DNA of 64,000 bases. Origin: Streptomyces collinus. GTDB taxonomy: Bacteria; Actinomycetota; Actinomycetes; Streptomycetales; Streptomycetaceae. The notes below the pieces were generated by a model. It ran no database searches, was not told the DNA's origin, and was given only the letters and a program-made list of their open reading frames with translations. Positions 9,119 to 17,087 of the stretch are shown piece by piece; within the stretch, counting starts at the first letter, position 1, and each line of letters opens with the position of its first letter. The stretch is from assembly GCF_031348265.1 (NCBI RefSeq), contig NZ_CP133771.1:8184001-8248000 (forward strand), in the 5' to 3' direction. The translations under genes were made by a program, and so were the position numbers.

Positions 9119-9133
9119 TGAAAACCATTGCCA
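9119..9133. promoter_or_regulatory. Candidate Zur box 2
   Basis: The 15-mer TGAAAACCATTGCCA also matches 11 of 15 positions of the Zur consensus. It lies 40 bp from box 1, between znuA and the divergent YheO-type regulator gene, so it could act on either promoter. A -10-like TAAAGT at 9183-9188 probably belongs to the rightward gene. Confidence 0.45.
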
Positions 9134-9211
9134 ACTGTTGGGAATGGGCTGGACTGTCTATCCAAGTGCTGGACGTTTGGTCTAAAGTGATGGGGTGCGA
9201 GAGGAGACGGG

Positions 9212-9892
9212 ATGGGCAGCGGGACGAACGCTGAGCGGGACGCGATCCTGGCCGCGCTGACGCCGGTCGTGGAGGGCATCGCCGCGACCTTCGGGCCGGT
9301 CTGCGAGGTCGTGCTGCACGACTACCGGAACCCGGAGAAGTCGGTGGTCGCCGTGGCCGGTTCGGTGACCGGGCGGACGGTAGGCGGGGCGATGAGCGAG
9401 ATCGGCATGCGCGTCCTCGCCCGCGGCGACGAGGCGGCCGACGAACTGAACTACGTCACCCGCACTCGTGACGGGGGGCAGGTGAAGTCCTCGACGATGG
9501 TCCTGCGCGACTCCACGGGCGCCGTGTTCGGCGCCCTCTGCGTCAACGTCGACGTCAGTGCCGTCACCCAGGTCCACGGCCTGCTCGGCGCACTCGCCGG
9601 GCTCGGCGCCGCCCCGGCGGAGCTGCCGACCACCACCTTCGGCAACGACATCGACTCCGTGGTCGACGCCCTCTTCGACGCCCATCAGTCCCGGCAGCGG
9701 GGCAGTTGGGCGGAGCTCGGCCGGGAGGAACGCGTAGAGCTGTTCGGCGGTCTGGACACCCGCGGTGTCTTCGCAGTGCGCGGCGCCGTCGAGCAGGTCG
9801 CCGCCCGGCTCGGCATCTCCCGTGCCTCCGCCTACAACTACCTGTCCCGGGCCCGGGCGGCCCACGACACTTCCACCGGAGGAACCGCGTGA
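9212..9892 (+). CDS. YheO/DauR-type regulator (PAS-like YheO domain plus C-terminal HTH)
   Basis: 226 residues. The N-terminal half (LTPVVEGIAATFGPVCEVV; LRDSTGAVFGALCVNVDVS) is the YheO PAS-like domain. The C-terminal 60 residues (LDTRGVFAVRGAVEQVAARL then GISRASAYNYLSRAR) are the matching helix-turn-helix found in DauR. GAGGAG at about 9200-9205 supports the ATG at 9212. Its TGA overlaps the GTG of the next gene, so regulator and PLP enzyme are made together. Family members such as DauR regulate amino-acid catabolic genes, so control of the ammonia-lyase gene by its substrate is the natural inference. It is divergent from znuA. Confidence 0.88.
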   Translation: MGSGTNAERDAILAALTPVVEGIAATFGPVCEVVLHDYRNPEKSVVAVAGSVTGRTVGGAMSEIGMRVLARGDEAADELNYVTRTRDGGQVKSSTMVLRDSTGAVFGALCVNVDVSAVTQVHGLLGALAGLGAAPAELPTTTFGNDIDSVVDALFDAHQSRQRGSWAELGREERVELFGGLDTRGVFAVRGAVEQVAARLGISRASAYNYLSRARAAHDTSTGGTA

Positions 9893-10866
9893 CGACCACC
9901 ACCCCACCGGTCACCCTCGACGACGTCCGGGATGCCGCCGCCCGGCTCAAGGGCGTCGCCCACCGCACCCCCGTACTGCGCTCCCGCACCCTGGACGCGC
10001 TCGCGGGCGCCGAGATCTTCCTCAAATGCGAGAACTTCCAGCGCGTGGGCGCCTTCAAGTTCCGAGGCGCCTACAACGCCGCCTCCCGCCTCACCCCCGA
10101 ACAGCTGTCCCGGGGTATCGCCGCCTACTCCTCCGGCAACCACGCCCAGGCCGTCGCCCTGGCCGCCCGCGAGCTGGGCACCACGGCCGTCATCGTCATG
10201 CCGGAGGACGCCCCGCCGTCCAAGCGGGCGGCCACCGCCGGCTACGGCGCCGAGATCGTCACGTACGACCGCTACAGCGGCGACCGCGTCGCCATCGCCG
10301 AGGCCCTCGCCGCCGAGCGCGGCCTCGCCCTCATCCCGCCGTACGAGCATCCGCACGTCATGGCCGGACAGGGCACGGCCGCTCTCGAACTGTTCGAAGA
10401 GGTGGGGGAGGTGGATGCCCTGCTGGCGCCGGTCGGCGGCGGCGGGCTGATGGCCGGCAGCGCCACGGCCGCCAAGGGCCTGTACCCCGGCGTCCGGACC
10501 GTCGGCGTCGAGCCCGAGGCCGGGGACGACACCAAGCGCTCGCTGGAGGCGGGCCGGCGCATCAGCATCCCGGTCCCGCGCACCATCGCCGACGGCCAGG
10601 CCCTGCACACCCCCGGGGAGCTGACCTTCTCGGTCAACCGGCGGCTCCTCGACGAGGTCGTGCTGGTCGGTGACGACGAGATCCGGGACGCGATGCGATT
10701 CGCCTTCGAACGCCTGAAGATCGTCGTCGAGCCGAGCGGCGCCACCCCGCTGGCCGCCCTGATCAACGGCCGGGCGGGCACGCTGCCGCGCAGGGTCGGC
10801 GTGATCATCTCCGGCGGCAACATCGACGCCGGGCGCTTCGCCGAACTGTGCGGCAGCGGCGGCTGA
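9889..10866 (+). CDS. Fold-type II PLP-dependent ammonia-lyase (threonine dehydratase / threo-3-hydroxyaspartate ammonia-lyase family)
   Basis: 325 residues from the GTG at 9889 that overlaps the upstream stop. The PLP lysine lies in FQRVGAFKFRGAYNA near residue 59. SSGNHAQAVALAA binds the substrate carboxylate and APVGGGGLMAG is the phosphate-binding glycine loop. The length fits serine racemase / THA ammonia-lyase and lacks the C-terminal ACT domain of biosynthetic threonine dehydratase, so a catabolic role is likely: alpha,beta-elimination of a hydroxyamino acid to an oxo acid and ammonia. The exact substrate (threonine, serine or threo-3-hydroxyaspartate) cannot be read from the sequence. 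Confidence 0.87.
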   Translation: MTTTTPPVTLDDVRDAAARLKGVAHRTPVLRSRTLDALAGAEIFLKCENFQRVGAFKFRGAYNAASRLTPEQLSRGIAAYSSGNHAQAVALAARELGTTAVIVMPEDAPPSKRAATAGYGAEIVTYDRYSGDRVAIAEALAAERGLALIPPYEHPHVMAGQGTAALELFEEVGEVDALLAPVGGGGLMAGSATAAKGLYPGVRTVGVEPEAGDDTKRSLEAGRRISIPVPRTIADGQALHTPGELTFSVNRRLLDEVVLVGDDEIRDAMRFAFERLKIVVEPSGATPLAALINGRAGTLPRRVGVIISGGNIDAGRFAELCGSGG

Positions 10867-11006
10867 GCGTACGTTCCCCGAATGGCGGCCCCGGGTGGCA
10901 GGACGGACGATGGAGTGGTGTGGGTCGGCCGCCGACGGCGGTGTTCAGGACCGCCGGGGAGGGCCGGCCCCGGCCGCGGTGCGTCGCGGCCGGAAGGGAG
11001 CGCGTC

Positions 11007-11366
11007 ATGCTGGAAGTGAAGACGCTCGACAAGCCCGATGAGCGGCGTGATTTCCCCCGCGGCCACCTCGAAGCCGTCCACATGACGGAGCTCGACTTCG
11101 CCGTGGCCACCTTCGAGCCAGGCTGGCGCTGGACGGAGTCCGTGGCCCCGATCGCGGGCACCGCGACCTGCCAGATGCATCACTACTGCTTCATGGCGCA
11201 GGGCCGCATGCACATCCTCATGGACGACGGCGGGGAGTCCGAGGTCGGCCCCGGCGACGTCTTCGTCTGCTCGCCCGGTCACGACGCCTGGGTCGTGGGT
11301 GACGAGCAGGTCGTGGTCTACGACTTCGAGGGCCAGACGGCGAAGGAGTACGCGAAGCCGGAGTAG
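11007..11366 (+). CDS. Small cupin-domain protein
   Basis: 119 residues starting at an ATG preceded by GGAAGGGAG at 10991-10999. The protein is one conserved cupin barrel: GWRWTESVAPIAGTATCQMHH then YCFMAQGRMHILMDDGGE and VGPGDVFVCSPGHDAWVVGDE. The histidines in the first motif (MHHYC) are the usual metal ligands. It stands alone, with 140 bp separating it from the ammonia-lyase gene. No specific enzyme function is apparent; a small-molecule binding or isomerase-like role is possible. Confidence 0.85.
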   Translation: MLEVKTLDKPDERRDFPRGHLEAVHMTELDFAVATFEPGWRWTESVAPIAGTATCQMHHYCFMAQGRMHILMDDGGESEVGPGDVFVCSPGHDAWVVGDEQVVVYDFEGQTAKEYAKPE

Positions 11367-11388
11367 CGAGTCCTGCCCGCACTCTCGG

Positions 11389-11402
11389 AAGCCGATCGGT
11401 TT
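11389..11402. promoter_or_regulatory. TetR-operator-like palindrome (imperfect copy)
   Basis: AAGCCGATCGGTTT differs at one base from the perfect palindrome AAACCGATCGGTTT found at 14041-14054. A related half-site CCGGTCGGTTTCC follows at about 11422-11434. It sits just upstream of the broken SDR gene, where the promoter of that gene would be expected. Confidence 0.4.
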
Positions 11403-11448
11403 ACGCTTCACGACATAGGAGCCGGTCGGTTTCCGCGCTGTGAGCCAT

Positions 11449-11728
11449 GAGGGAGGCTCCGCCTCCAAGGCCGCCTTCCGGTCGCAGACCAACTCGCCGC
11501 GCCTGGACCTGAAGCCGCGCGGCATCGACGTCGCGGGCCTCCATGCCGGCTACGTCGGCACGGACTGACCGCCGGGGTCGACGCCCCCCAGTCCACGGCC
11601 GGCTCCGTCGCGGCCCAGGCCCTCGACGGCATCGCGTCCGGCGCCCACGAGGTCCTGGCCGGCGACCTCTCGCGGCCGGGCTCGCGGCGGGCCCGGCCGC
11701 CCTCTGCCCGCAGCTCACCGCCGTCTGA
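11449..11728 (+). pseudogene. Frameshifted C-terminal remnant of a short-chain dehydrogenase
   Basis: Three frames joined in order give the tail of an SDR. First, SASKAAFRSQTNSPRLDLKP then RGIDVAGLHAGYVGTD (about 11449-11566, then a stop). Next frame: LTAGVDAPQSTAGSVAAQAL then DGIASGAHEVLAGDLSR (about 11565-11690). Third frame: GLAAGPAALCPQLTAV, ending at the TGA at 11726-11728. The SK-A active-site context and the 'ALDGI..GAHEVLADD-SR' tail are characteristic of SDRs. The Rossmann half and the catalytic Tyr are missing, and at least two frameshifts are present. The fragment ends immediately before the stop of the leftward VWA gene, so the 3' truncation junction is preserved rather than the 5' one. 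Confidence 0.75.
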
Positions 11729-13087
11729 TCACACCGGCAGCAGCCGCGCCACCAGGGCGCTCAACTGCCGGGCGTTGCGGCACTCGTGCATCGCGACCAG
11801 CTCGGCGTAGGCGGGCGCGACGGAGTCGCCCGTGCCCCAGCGCGAGCGCTGCTCCGGGTTCAGCCAGTGCACACGGCGGGCACGTTCGGCGATCTGCCGC
11901 ACGGCGGGCAGATTCGGGTCGCTCCGGTTCGTGCGGGCGTCACCCAGCACGAACACGGTCGTGCGCGAACCGACCGTGTCCGCGTACCGCTCGGCGAACT
12001 CGCCCAGCGCCATGCCGTAGTCACTGCTGCCGTGGTAGCCCGTGACCGCGGCCTCTCCCTGGATCCGGCTGCTCAGTCCCTCCGGGTCGGCCCGGCCGCG
12101 CTCCAGCAGCCCGGTCACCTCGTCGATCCGGTTGACGAAGGCGAACACCCGCACCTTGCTGAACTGGTCGTGCAGCGCCTGCACCAGCAGCATCGTGAAG
12201 TCGGAGAAGCCGGAGACCGACCCCGACACATCGCACAGCAGCACCAGTTCGGGGCGCATGGGACGCCGTCTGCGCAGCACCGGCTTCATCGGCACCCCGC
12301 CCGTCGACAGCGAACCGCGCAGGGTCCGCCGCAGATCGATCGAGCCACGCGAGGCACGACGGCGCCGGGCCGCCAGCCGGGTCGCGAGCTTGCGGGCAAG
12401 TGGCTGCACCGTCCTGCGCAGTTCGGCCAGCCGGTCCTGCCCGGCGAACAGGAAGTCGACCCGGTCGGCGGTCGGGGCCACCGCCCGCCGGGCGATCTCG
12501 TCCCGGCCGCGCCGCTCGGCGACCCGCCGCCGCGCCTCCGCCGCCACCAGAGCGCGGAAGACGTCGATGCGCCGCCGGATCTCGTCCTCCAGCAGCCGGT
12601 CCGCGAAGCCCTGGCTCCCGCCCTGCCCCCGGACGTTGTCGCGCACCCGGGCCAGCAGCGTCTGGGGCCGCAGCCGTTCGAGCGTCTGGTACGACGACCA
12701 GCCGTCCGACTCCGGCGAGGAACCGTAGCCGCCGAAACCGTCGACCGCCTCGATCGCGAGCCGGCCCAGCATCGCCCGGTCGTCGGCGGTCAGGGCGTCG
12801 GCCAGCCGGTCCCGCAGGTCCTCCCGCCCGGCCGTCGGCTGCTCCGGGCCGCCGACGCCGCGCGGGAAGTAGAGGTCGAAGACGGGGTCGAACACCTGCC
12901 GTTGCCCGGGCCCGTGCAGCAGCGTCGCCGCGAGCCCCTCGCGCAGCAGCTCCCGGTCCGCGAGGCCCAGTTCCTCGACCGCCCGGCCCGCGTCGACGCT
13001 CTCGCCGGTGCCGATCCGCATGCCGTGCGCGCGCAGCGCCCCGACCAGGGACGTCAGCCGCTCGGCGACGCCCGCCGGCGTGGTCAC
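11729..13087 (-). CDS. VWA-domain protein, CoxE-like
   Basis: 452 residues from the GTG at 13087, which overlaps the MoxR stop as GTGA; the much longer reading in this frame runs through the MoxR gene and is not real. The C-terminal half is a von Willebrand A fold with the MIDAS motif DVSGSVSGFS in PELVLLCDVSGSVSG and a conserved GSRTTVFVLGDARTN stretch. The N-terminal half is charged and arginine-rich (RRRIDVFRALVAAEARRRVAE), as in CoxE proteins. CoxE/MoxR pairs act as AAA-type chaperone systems that mature metal cofactors or complexes. No client gene is adjacent here, so the client is unknown. Confidence 0.88.
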   Translation of the reverse strand: MTTPAGVAERLTSLVGALRAHGMRIGTGESVDAGRAVEELGLADRELLREGLAATLLHGPGQRQVFDPVFDLYFPRGVGGPEQPTAGREDLRDRLADALTADDRAMLGRLAIEAVDGFGGYGSSPESDGWSSYQTLERLRPQTLLARVRDNVRGQGGSQGFADRLLEDEIRRRIDVFRALVAAEARRRVAERRGRDEIARRAVAPTADRVDFLFAGQDRLAELRRTVQPLARKLATRLAARRRRASRGSIDLRRTLRGSLSTGGVPMKPVLRRRRPMRPELVLLCDVSGSVSGFSDFTMLLVQALHDQFSKVRVFAFVNRIDEVTGLLERGRADPEGLSSRIQGEAAVTGYHGSSDYGMALGEFAERYADTVGSRTTVFVLGDARTNRSDPNLPAVRQIAERARRVHWLNPEQRSRWGTGDSVAPAYAELVAMHECRNARQLSALVARLLPV

Positions 13088-13941
13088 AGAGCGTCCAGGT
13101 CGAGCTTGGCCGAGGCCTTGAGGACGTCGTCCTGGTGCTTGAGGAGCACCCCGAGCGTGGCTCGCACGACCGTCTCGTCGAGGGAGTCGGCCCCGAGCGC
13201 GAGCAGGGTGTGCGCCCAGTCGACGGTCTCGGCGACCGACGGCACCTTGCGCAGGTCCATCGCCCGCAGTGCGCCCACGACCCGGACGACCGAGCGGGCC
13301 AGCGCCTCGTCGAGGCCGGGCACCTTCAGCCGTACGATCCGGCGCTCCAGCTCCTCTTCGGGGAAGCCGATGTGCAGGAAGAGACAGCGCCGGCGCAGCG
13401 CCTCGGACAGCTCCCGGCTCGCGTTGGACGTGAGAACGACGAAGGGGCGCCGCGTCGCCGTGATCGTGCCCAGCTCGGGGACGGTCACCTGGAAGTCGCT
13501 GAGCACCTCCAGCAGCAGGCCCTCCACCTCGACGTCCGCCTTGTCGGTCTCGTCGATCAGCAGCACCTTCGGGTCGTCGCCCCGGATCGCCGTCAGCAGT
13601 GGCCGCGTGAGCAGGAACTCCTCGCTGAAGATGTCCGTACGGGCCTCGTCCCACGTCTCGTCGCGGCCCGCGCTGATACGCAGGAGCTGCTTGGCGTGGT
13701 TCCACTCGTACAGGGCGCGGGACTCGTCGACGCCCTCGTAGCACTGCAGGCGGACGAGCCGCGCCCCGGCCACCGCGGCGACGGCCTTGGCGAGTTCCGT
13801 TTTGCCGACACCGGCCGGGCCCTCCACCAGGAGCGGCTTGCCGAGCCGGGCGGCGAGGAAGACGGTCGTGGCGACGGCGGGGGAGGCGAGGTAGCCGGTC
13901 TCGGCGAGGCGTGCGGAGACGTCGTCGACGGATGTGAACAA
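13084..13941 (-). CDS. MoxR-family AAA+ ATPase
   Basis: 285 residues. Walker A is GPAGVGKTEL near residue 40, Walker B is VLLIDETDKAD near 115, and sensor 1 lies in PFVVLTSNASRELSEALRRR. The best start is a TTG at 13941 with GGAGG at 13947-13951; no ATG or GTG gives as good a site. It precedes and overlaps the VWA gene, so the two are co-translated. A candidate promoter on the minus strand (TGACAG, 18-base spacer, TAGATA) lies at about 13985-14014, and a perfect 14-bp palindrome sits further upstream at 14041-14054. Confidence 0.88.
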   Translation of the reverse strand: MFTSVDDVSARLAETGYLASPAVATTVFLAARLGKPLLVEGPAGVGKTELAKAVAAVAGARLVRLQCYEGVDESRALYEWNHAKQLLRISAGRDETWDEARTDIFSEEFLLTRPLLTAIRGDDPKVLLIDETDKADVEVEGLLLEVLSDFQVTVPELGTITATRRPFVVLTSNASRELSEALRRRCLFLHIGFPEEELERRIVRLKVPGLDEALARSVVRVVGALRAMDLRKVPSVAETVDWAHTLLALGADSLDETVVRATLGVLLKHQDDVLKASAKLDLDAL

Positions 13942-14040
13942 CGGGGCCTCCAGGACGGCGGCGTGGGACGGACGGGCAGAGCACTATCTAAGCGCTTGTT
14001 CACCCAAGCTGTCACGGGGTTCCCGTCCGGGCGGTTGGCC

Positions 14041-14054
14041 AAACCGATCGGTTT
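14041..14054. promoter_or_regulatory. Perfect 14-bp palindrome AAACCGATCGGTTT (TetR-operator-like)
   Basis: The sequence is its own reverse complement and lies 100 bp upstream of the MoxR start. A near-identical copy sits at 11389-11402, just beyond the other end of the MoxR/VWA operon. The 213-bp gap 13942-14154 also holds AAGCGCTT at 13990-13997 and no gene. Confidence 0.45.
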
Positions 14055-14154
14055 CCGTACAGTCCGGCGCGCGGTACTCCCGCCCGTGGGGCCAGACCCG
14101 GCGAGGCGCCCACCAGGGGGCTACGTCGACTCGATCCCGCTCTGAGCCCCTGGG

Positions 14155-14790
14155 TCAGTCCTCGCCGACCAGGATCACCTCCAGGGTGCGCGGACCGTGC
14201 ACCCCCTCGACCCGGTCCAGCTCGATGTCACTGGTCGCCGACGGCCCGGAGATCCACGTCAACGGGCGTGCCGGATCGAGGCGTTCGAGCCCCTGCGGCA
14301 CGGACGACACGACCTGGCCCGGTACCCGCACGACACAGATGTGGTGGTCCGGGACGAGGGTGATCCGGCGGCGGCCCTGGTCGGGCGAGCCGTCCAGCAC
14401 CAGGGTGCCGGTCTCGGCGATGGCGACCGCGCAGGCCGTCACCACACTGTCCACCCGGTCCAGTTCGCCCGGGGTGCTCCCGGGCCGGTCGGCCACCCGT
14501 GCCGCCCCGGTCGCCGCCAGCCACCCCTCGTCCAGTCCGGGCGGCACCAGCACCGAAGCCGCCCCGCGCTTCTCCAGCAGCGCCGCGATCAGCCCGGCCA
14601 GGCCGCCGGGGTCCGTGCGGTGCACGACCGCACGGTAGTCCGCCAGGTTCTCGGCGAGCAGCTCCACCGTCTGCGCGACGGTCCGCTGCCCGTGCTCGCG
14701 CAGATAGTCCCGTGCGATCGGCGCCTCGTCGGCCGGCGCGTCCGCCAGCGCGCGCCGCACCCGCCCCAGGATCCGTTCCCTGCTGTTCAC
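14155..14790 (-). CDS. lutC: LUD-domain protein of the L-lactate oxidation complex
   Basis: 211 residues from the GTG at 14790 overlapping the lutB stop. The LUD domain pattern is clear: VVTACAVAIAETGTLVLDGS, then ITLVPDHHICVVRVPGQVV, and near the end ISGPSATSDIELDRVEGVHG. LutC works with LutA and LutB in iron-sulfur-dependent oxidation of L-lactate to pyruvate (established in Bacillus subtilis). It is the last gene of the leftward set that begins with rhaI, and it ends close to the palindrome-bearing gap before MoxR. Confidence 0.93.
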   Translation of the reverse strand: MNSRERILGRVRRALADAPADEAPIARDYLREHGQRTVAQTVELLAENLADYRAVVHRTDPGGLAGLIAALLEKRGAASVLVPPGLDEGWLAATGAARVADRPGSTPGELDRVDSVVTACAVAIAETGTLVLDGSPDQGRRRITLVPDHHICVVRVPGQVVSSVPQGLERLDPARPLTWISGPSATSDIELDRVEGVHGPRTLEVILVGED

Positions 14791-16265
14791 CTGTCCCCGT
14801 CCTTCCCGCCGCGCGTGCGCTGCCACCAGTCCCGGAACGGCTCGGCGGGCACCGGCGGCAGCTCCCGGGTCCCGCTCCACGCCCTGCCCGGCCCCGGCAG
14901 GGTCCGGGGATGGAAGCGGCGGGTACGGGACGCGGCGCGCTGGCCGCCGCGCAGCACGCCCGGGTGCGTGAACGCCCAGCGGGCCGCCCGCATCGCCGCC
15001 CGCTCGGCGGCGTGCCCCTTCGCCGGCCGCAGCACCACCTTGTTGCCCTCGCGGGTGACCTCCCCGCCCTGCACGACCCGCTCCCGCAGATGCACCAGCA
15101 CCTCCGGGATGTCGATGGCGACGGGGCACACCTCGTAGCACGCCCCGCACAGTGAGGACGCGTACGGCAGCGAGGCGTCGATCTCGCTGCCCGTGCCCCG
15201 CAGTTGGGGGCTGAGGATCGCGCCGATCGGCCCCGGGTACACCGACCCGTAGGCGTGGCCGCCCGCCCGCTCGTACACCGGGCACACGTTGAGGCACGCC
15301 GAGCAGCGGATGCAGCGCAGCGCCTGCCGGCCGACCTCGTCGGCGAGGGTGTCGGTGCGGCCGTTGTCCAGCAGCACCAGGTGGAAGTTCTGGGGACCGT
15401 CCTCGTCCGTGGTGCCGGTCCACGTCGAGGTGTAGGGGTTCATGCGCTCGGCCGTGGAGGAGCGGGGGAGGGTCTGCAGGAACACCTCCAGGTCCTGCCA
15501 CGCCGGCACGATCTTCTCGATGCCGACGACCGAGATCAGCGTCTCGGGCAGGGTCAGGCACATCCGGCCGTTGCCCTCGGATTCCACGACCACGAGCGTG
15601 CCCGTCTCGGCGACCATGAAGTTGGCGCCGGAGATGCCGACCTTGGCCCGCAGGAACTTCTCCCGCAGGTGCAGGCGGGCGGCCTCGGCGAGTTCGGCCG
15701 GTGTGTCGGTCAGGCCCTCGGGGGCGGGGCGGCCCCACTCGCTCATCTCCCGGGCGAAGATGTCCCGGATCTCGCCCCGGTTGCGGTGGATGGCAGGGAC
15801 CAGGATGTGCGAGGGCCGGTCCTTGCCCAACTGCACGATCAGCTCGGCGAGATCGGTCTCGTAGGCGTGGATGCCCTCTGCCTCCAGCGCCTCGTTGAGC
15901 CCGATCTCCTGCGTGGCCATCGACTTGACCTTGACGACCTCCGACTCGCCGGTCATCTTCACGAGCTGGGTGACGATCTCATTGGCCTCGGCAGCGTCGG
16001 CGGCCCAGTGCACGACGCCGCCCGCGGCCGTGACCGCCTCCTCCAACTGCACCAGGTAGCGGTCGAGGTGGCGCAGCGTGTGGTCCTTGATGCGCTTGCC
16101 CGCCTCGCGCAGCTCCGCCCAGTCGGACACCTCCGACACCGCCGTCGCCCGCTTGGCGCGGATGGTGTGCGTGGCGTGCCGCAGATTGCCGCGCAGGGTC
16201 GCGTTCCCCACGGCCTCCCGCGCGGCCTCCGGAAACGCCGGCATGCCGAGATACGTCCCGCTCAT
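14787..16265 (-). CDS. lutB: Iron-sulfur protein of the L-lactate oxidation complex
   Basis: 492 residues from the ATG at 16265; its start overlaps the lutA stop and its stop overlaps the lutC start. An N-terminal LUD-like region (SEVVKVKSMATQEIGLNEAL; AETGTLVVVESEGNGRMCL) is followed by two [4Fe-4S] motifs, CIRCSACLNVCPVY near residue 317 and CGACYEVCPVAIDIPEVL near 370. The C-terminal tail ends in PAEPFRDWWQRTRGGK, usual for LutB/YkgF. It should carry electrons between the LutA cysteine-rich domain and an acceptor. Three coupled lut genes directly follow rhaB. Confidence 0.94.
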   Translation of the reverse strand: MSGTYLGMPAFPEAAREAVGNATLRGNLRHATHTIRAKRATAVSEVSDWAELREAGKRIKDHTLRHLDRYLVQLEEAVTAAGGVVHWAADAAEANEIVTQLVKMTGESEVVKVKSMATQEIGLNEALEAEGIHAYETDLAELIVQLGKDRPSHILVPAIHRNRGEIRDIFAREMSEWGRPAPEGLTDTPAELAEAARLHLREKFLRAKVGISGANFMVAETGTLVVVESEGNGRMCLTLPETLISVVGIEKIVPAWQDLEVFLQTLPRSSTAERMNPYTSTWTGTTDEDGPQNFHLVLLDNGRTDTLADEVGRQALRCIRCSACLNVCPVYERAGGHAYGSVYPGPIGAILSPQLRGTGSEIDASLPYASSLCGACYEVCPVAIDIPEVLVHLRERVVQGGEVTREGNKVVLRPAKGHAAERAAMRAARWAFTHPGVLRGGQRAASRTRRFHPRTLPGPGRAWSGTRELPPVPAEPFRDWWQRTRGGKDGDR

Positions 16266-17017
16266 ACGGCCGGTTCCTCCTCCGTGCTCGCCAGGATCTC
16301 CGCGATGTGCACCGGCCGCATGCCGGTGCGCAGCCGGGCCATCGTCCCGCCGATGTGCATCAGGCAGGAGTTGTCGGCCGCGCACAGCACCTCGGCGCCC
16401 GTCGACTCGGCGTTGCGCACCTTGTCCGCGCCCATCGCCGCCGAGACATCGGAGTTCTTCAGCGCGAAGGTGCCGCCGAACCCGCAGCACTCGTCGGCCC
16501 CCGGCAGCTCGACGAGCTCCAGCCCCTTCACCGCCCGCAGCAGGCGCCTCGGGCGCTCACCGAGCCCGAGTCCGCGCAGCCCGTGGCAGGTCGGGTGGTA
16601 GGTCACCGTGTGCGGGTAGTACGCCCCGACGTCCGTCACGCCCAGCACGTCGACCAGGAACTCGGTCAGCTCGTACGTCTTGGGCACCACCGGCGCCAGC
16701 GTCGCCGCGAGGGTGTCGCCCCGCCCCTCGGCCCGGGCCCGCTCGCCCATCCGCGGGTACAGCTCCCGCACCATCGCCCCGCACGATCCGGACGGCGTCA
16801 CGATCGCCTCGTACTCACCGAAGACATCGGAGAAATGCCGGGCGAGCGGCTCGGCCTCGTGGCGGTATCCGGTGTTGTAGTGGGCCTGCCCGCAGCAGGT
16901 CTGCGCCATCGGGAAGTCGACGTCGACGCCCAGCCTGGTCAGCAGTTTCACCGCGGCGCGCCCGGTGTCCGGATAGAGCGTGTCGTTGACGCAGGTCAGG
17001 AACAGGGCGACACGCAT
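16262..17017 (-). CDS. lutA: Cysteine-rich (CCG-domain) protein of the L-lactate oxidation complex
   Basis: 251 residues. Two CCG-type cysteine motifs are present, MAQTCCGQAHYNTGY near residue 40 and ADECCGFGGTFALKN near 170, each with upstream cysteines (SGSCGAMVRELYP; YHPTCHGLRGLG). They identify the LutA/YkgE subunit that binds non-cubane iron-sulfur clusters. It lies 70 bp downstream of rhaB on the same strand, so it could be read from the rhamnose promoter. Start at the ATG at 17017. Confidence 0.93.
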   Translation of the reverse strand: MRVALFLTCVNDTLYPDTGRAAVKLLTRLGVDVDFPMAQTCCGQAHYNTGYRHEAEPLARHFSDVFGEYEAIVTPSGSCGAMVRELYPRMGERARAEGRGDTLAATLAPVVPKTYELTEFLVDVLGVTDVGAYYPHTVTYHPTCHGLRGLGLGERPRRLLRAVKGLELVELPGADECCGFGGTFALKNSDVSAAMGADKVRNAESTGAEVLCAADNSCLMHIGGTMARLRTGMRPVHIAEILASTEEEPAV

Positions 17018-17087
17018 CGCGGCTCCTTGTGGTCGGTCATCGGATGAGTGAAGCGTAGTCCGGGGACAGGAGGCGGGGGAGACCCCG

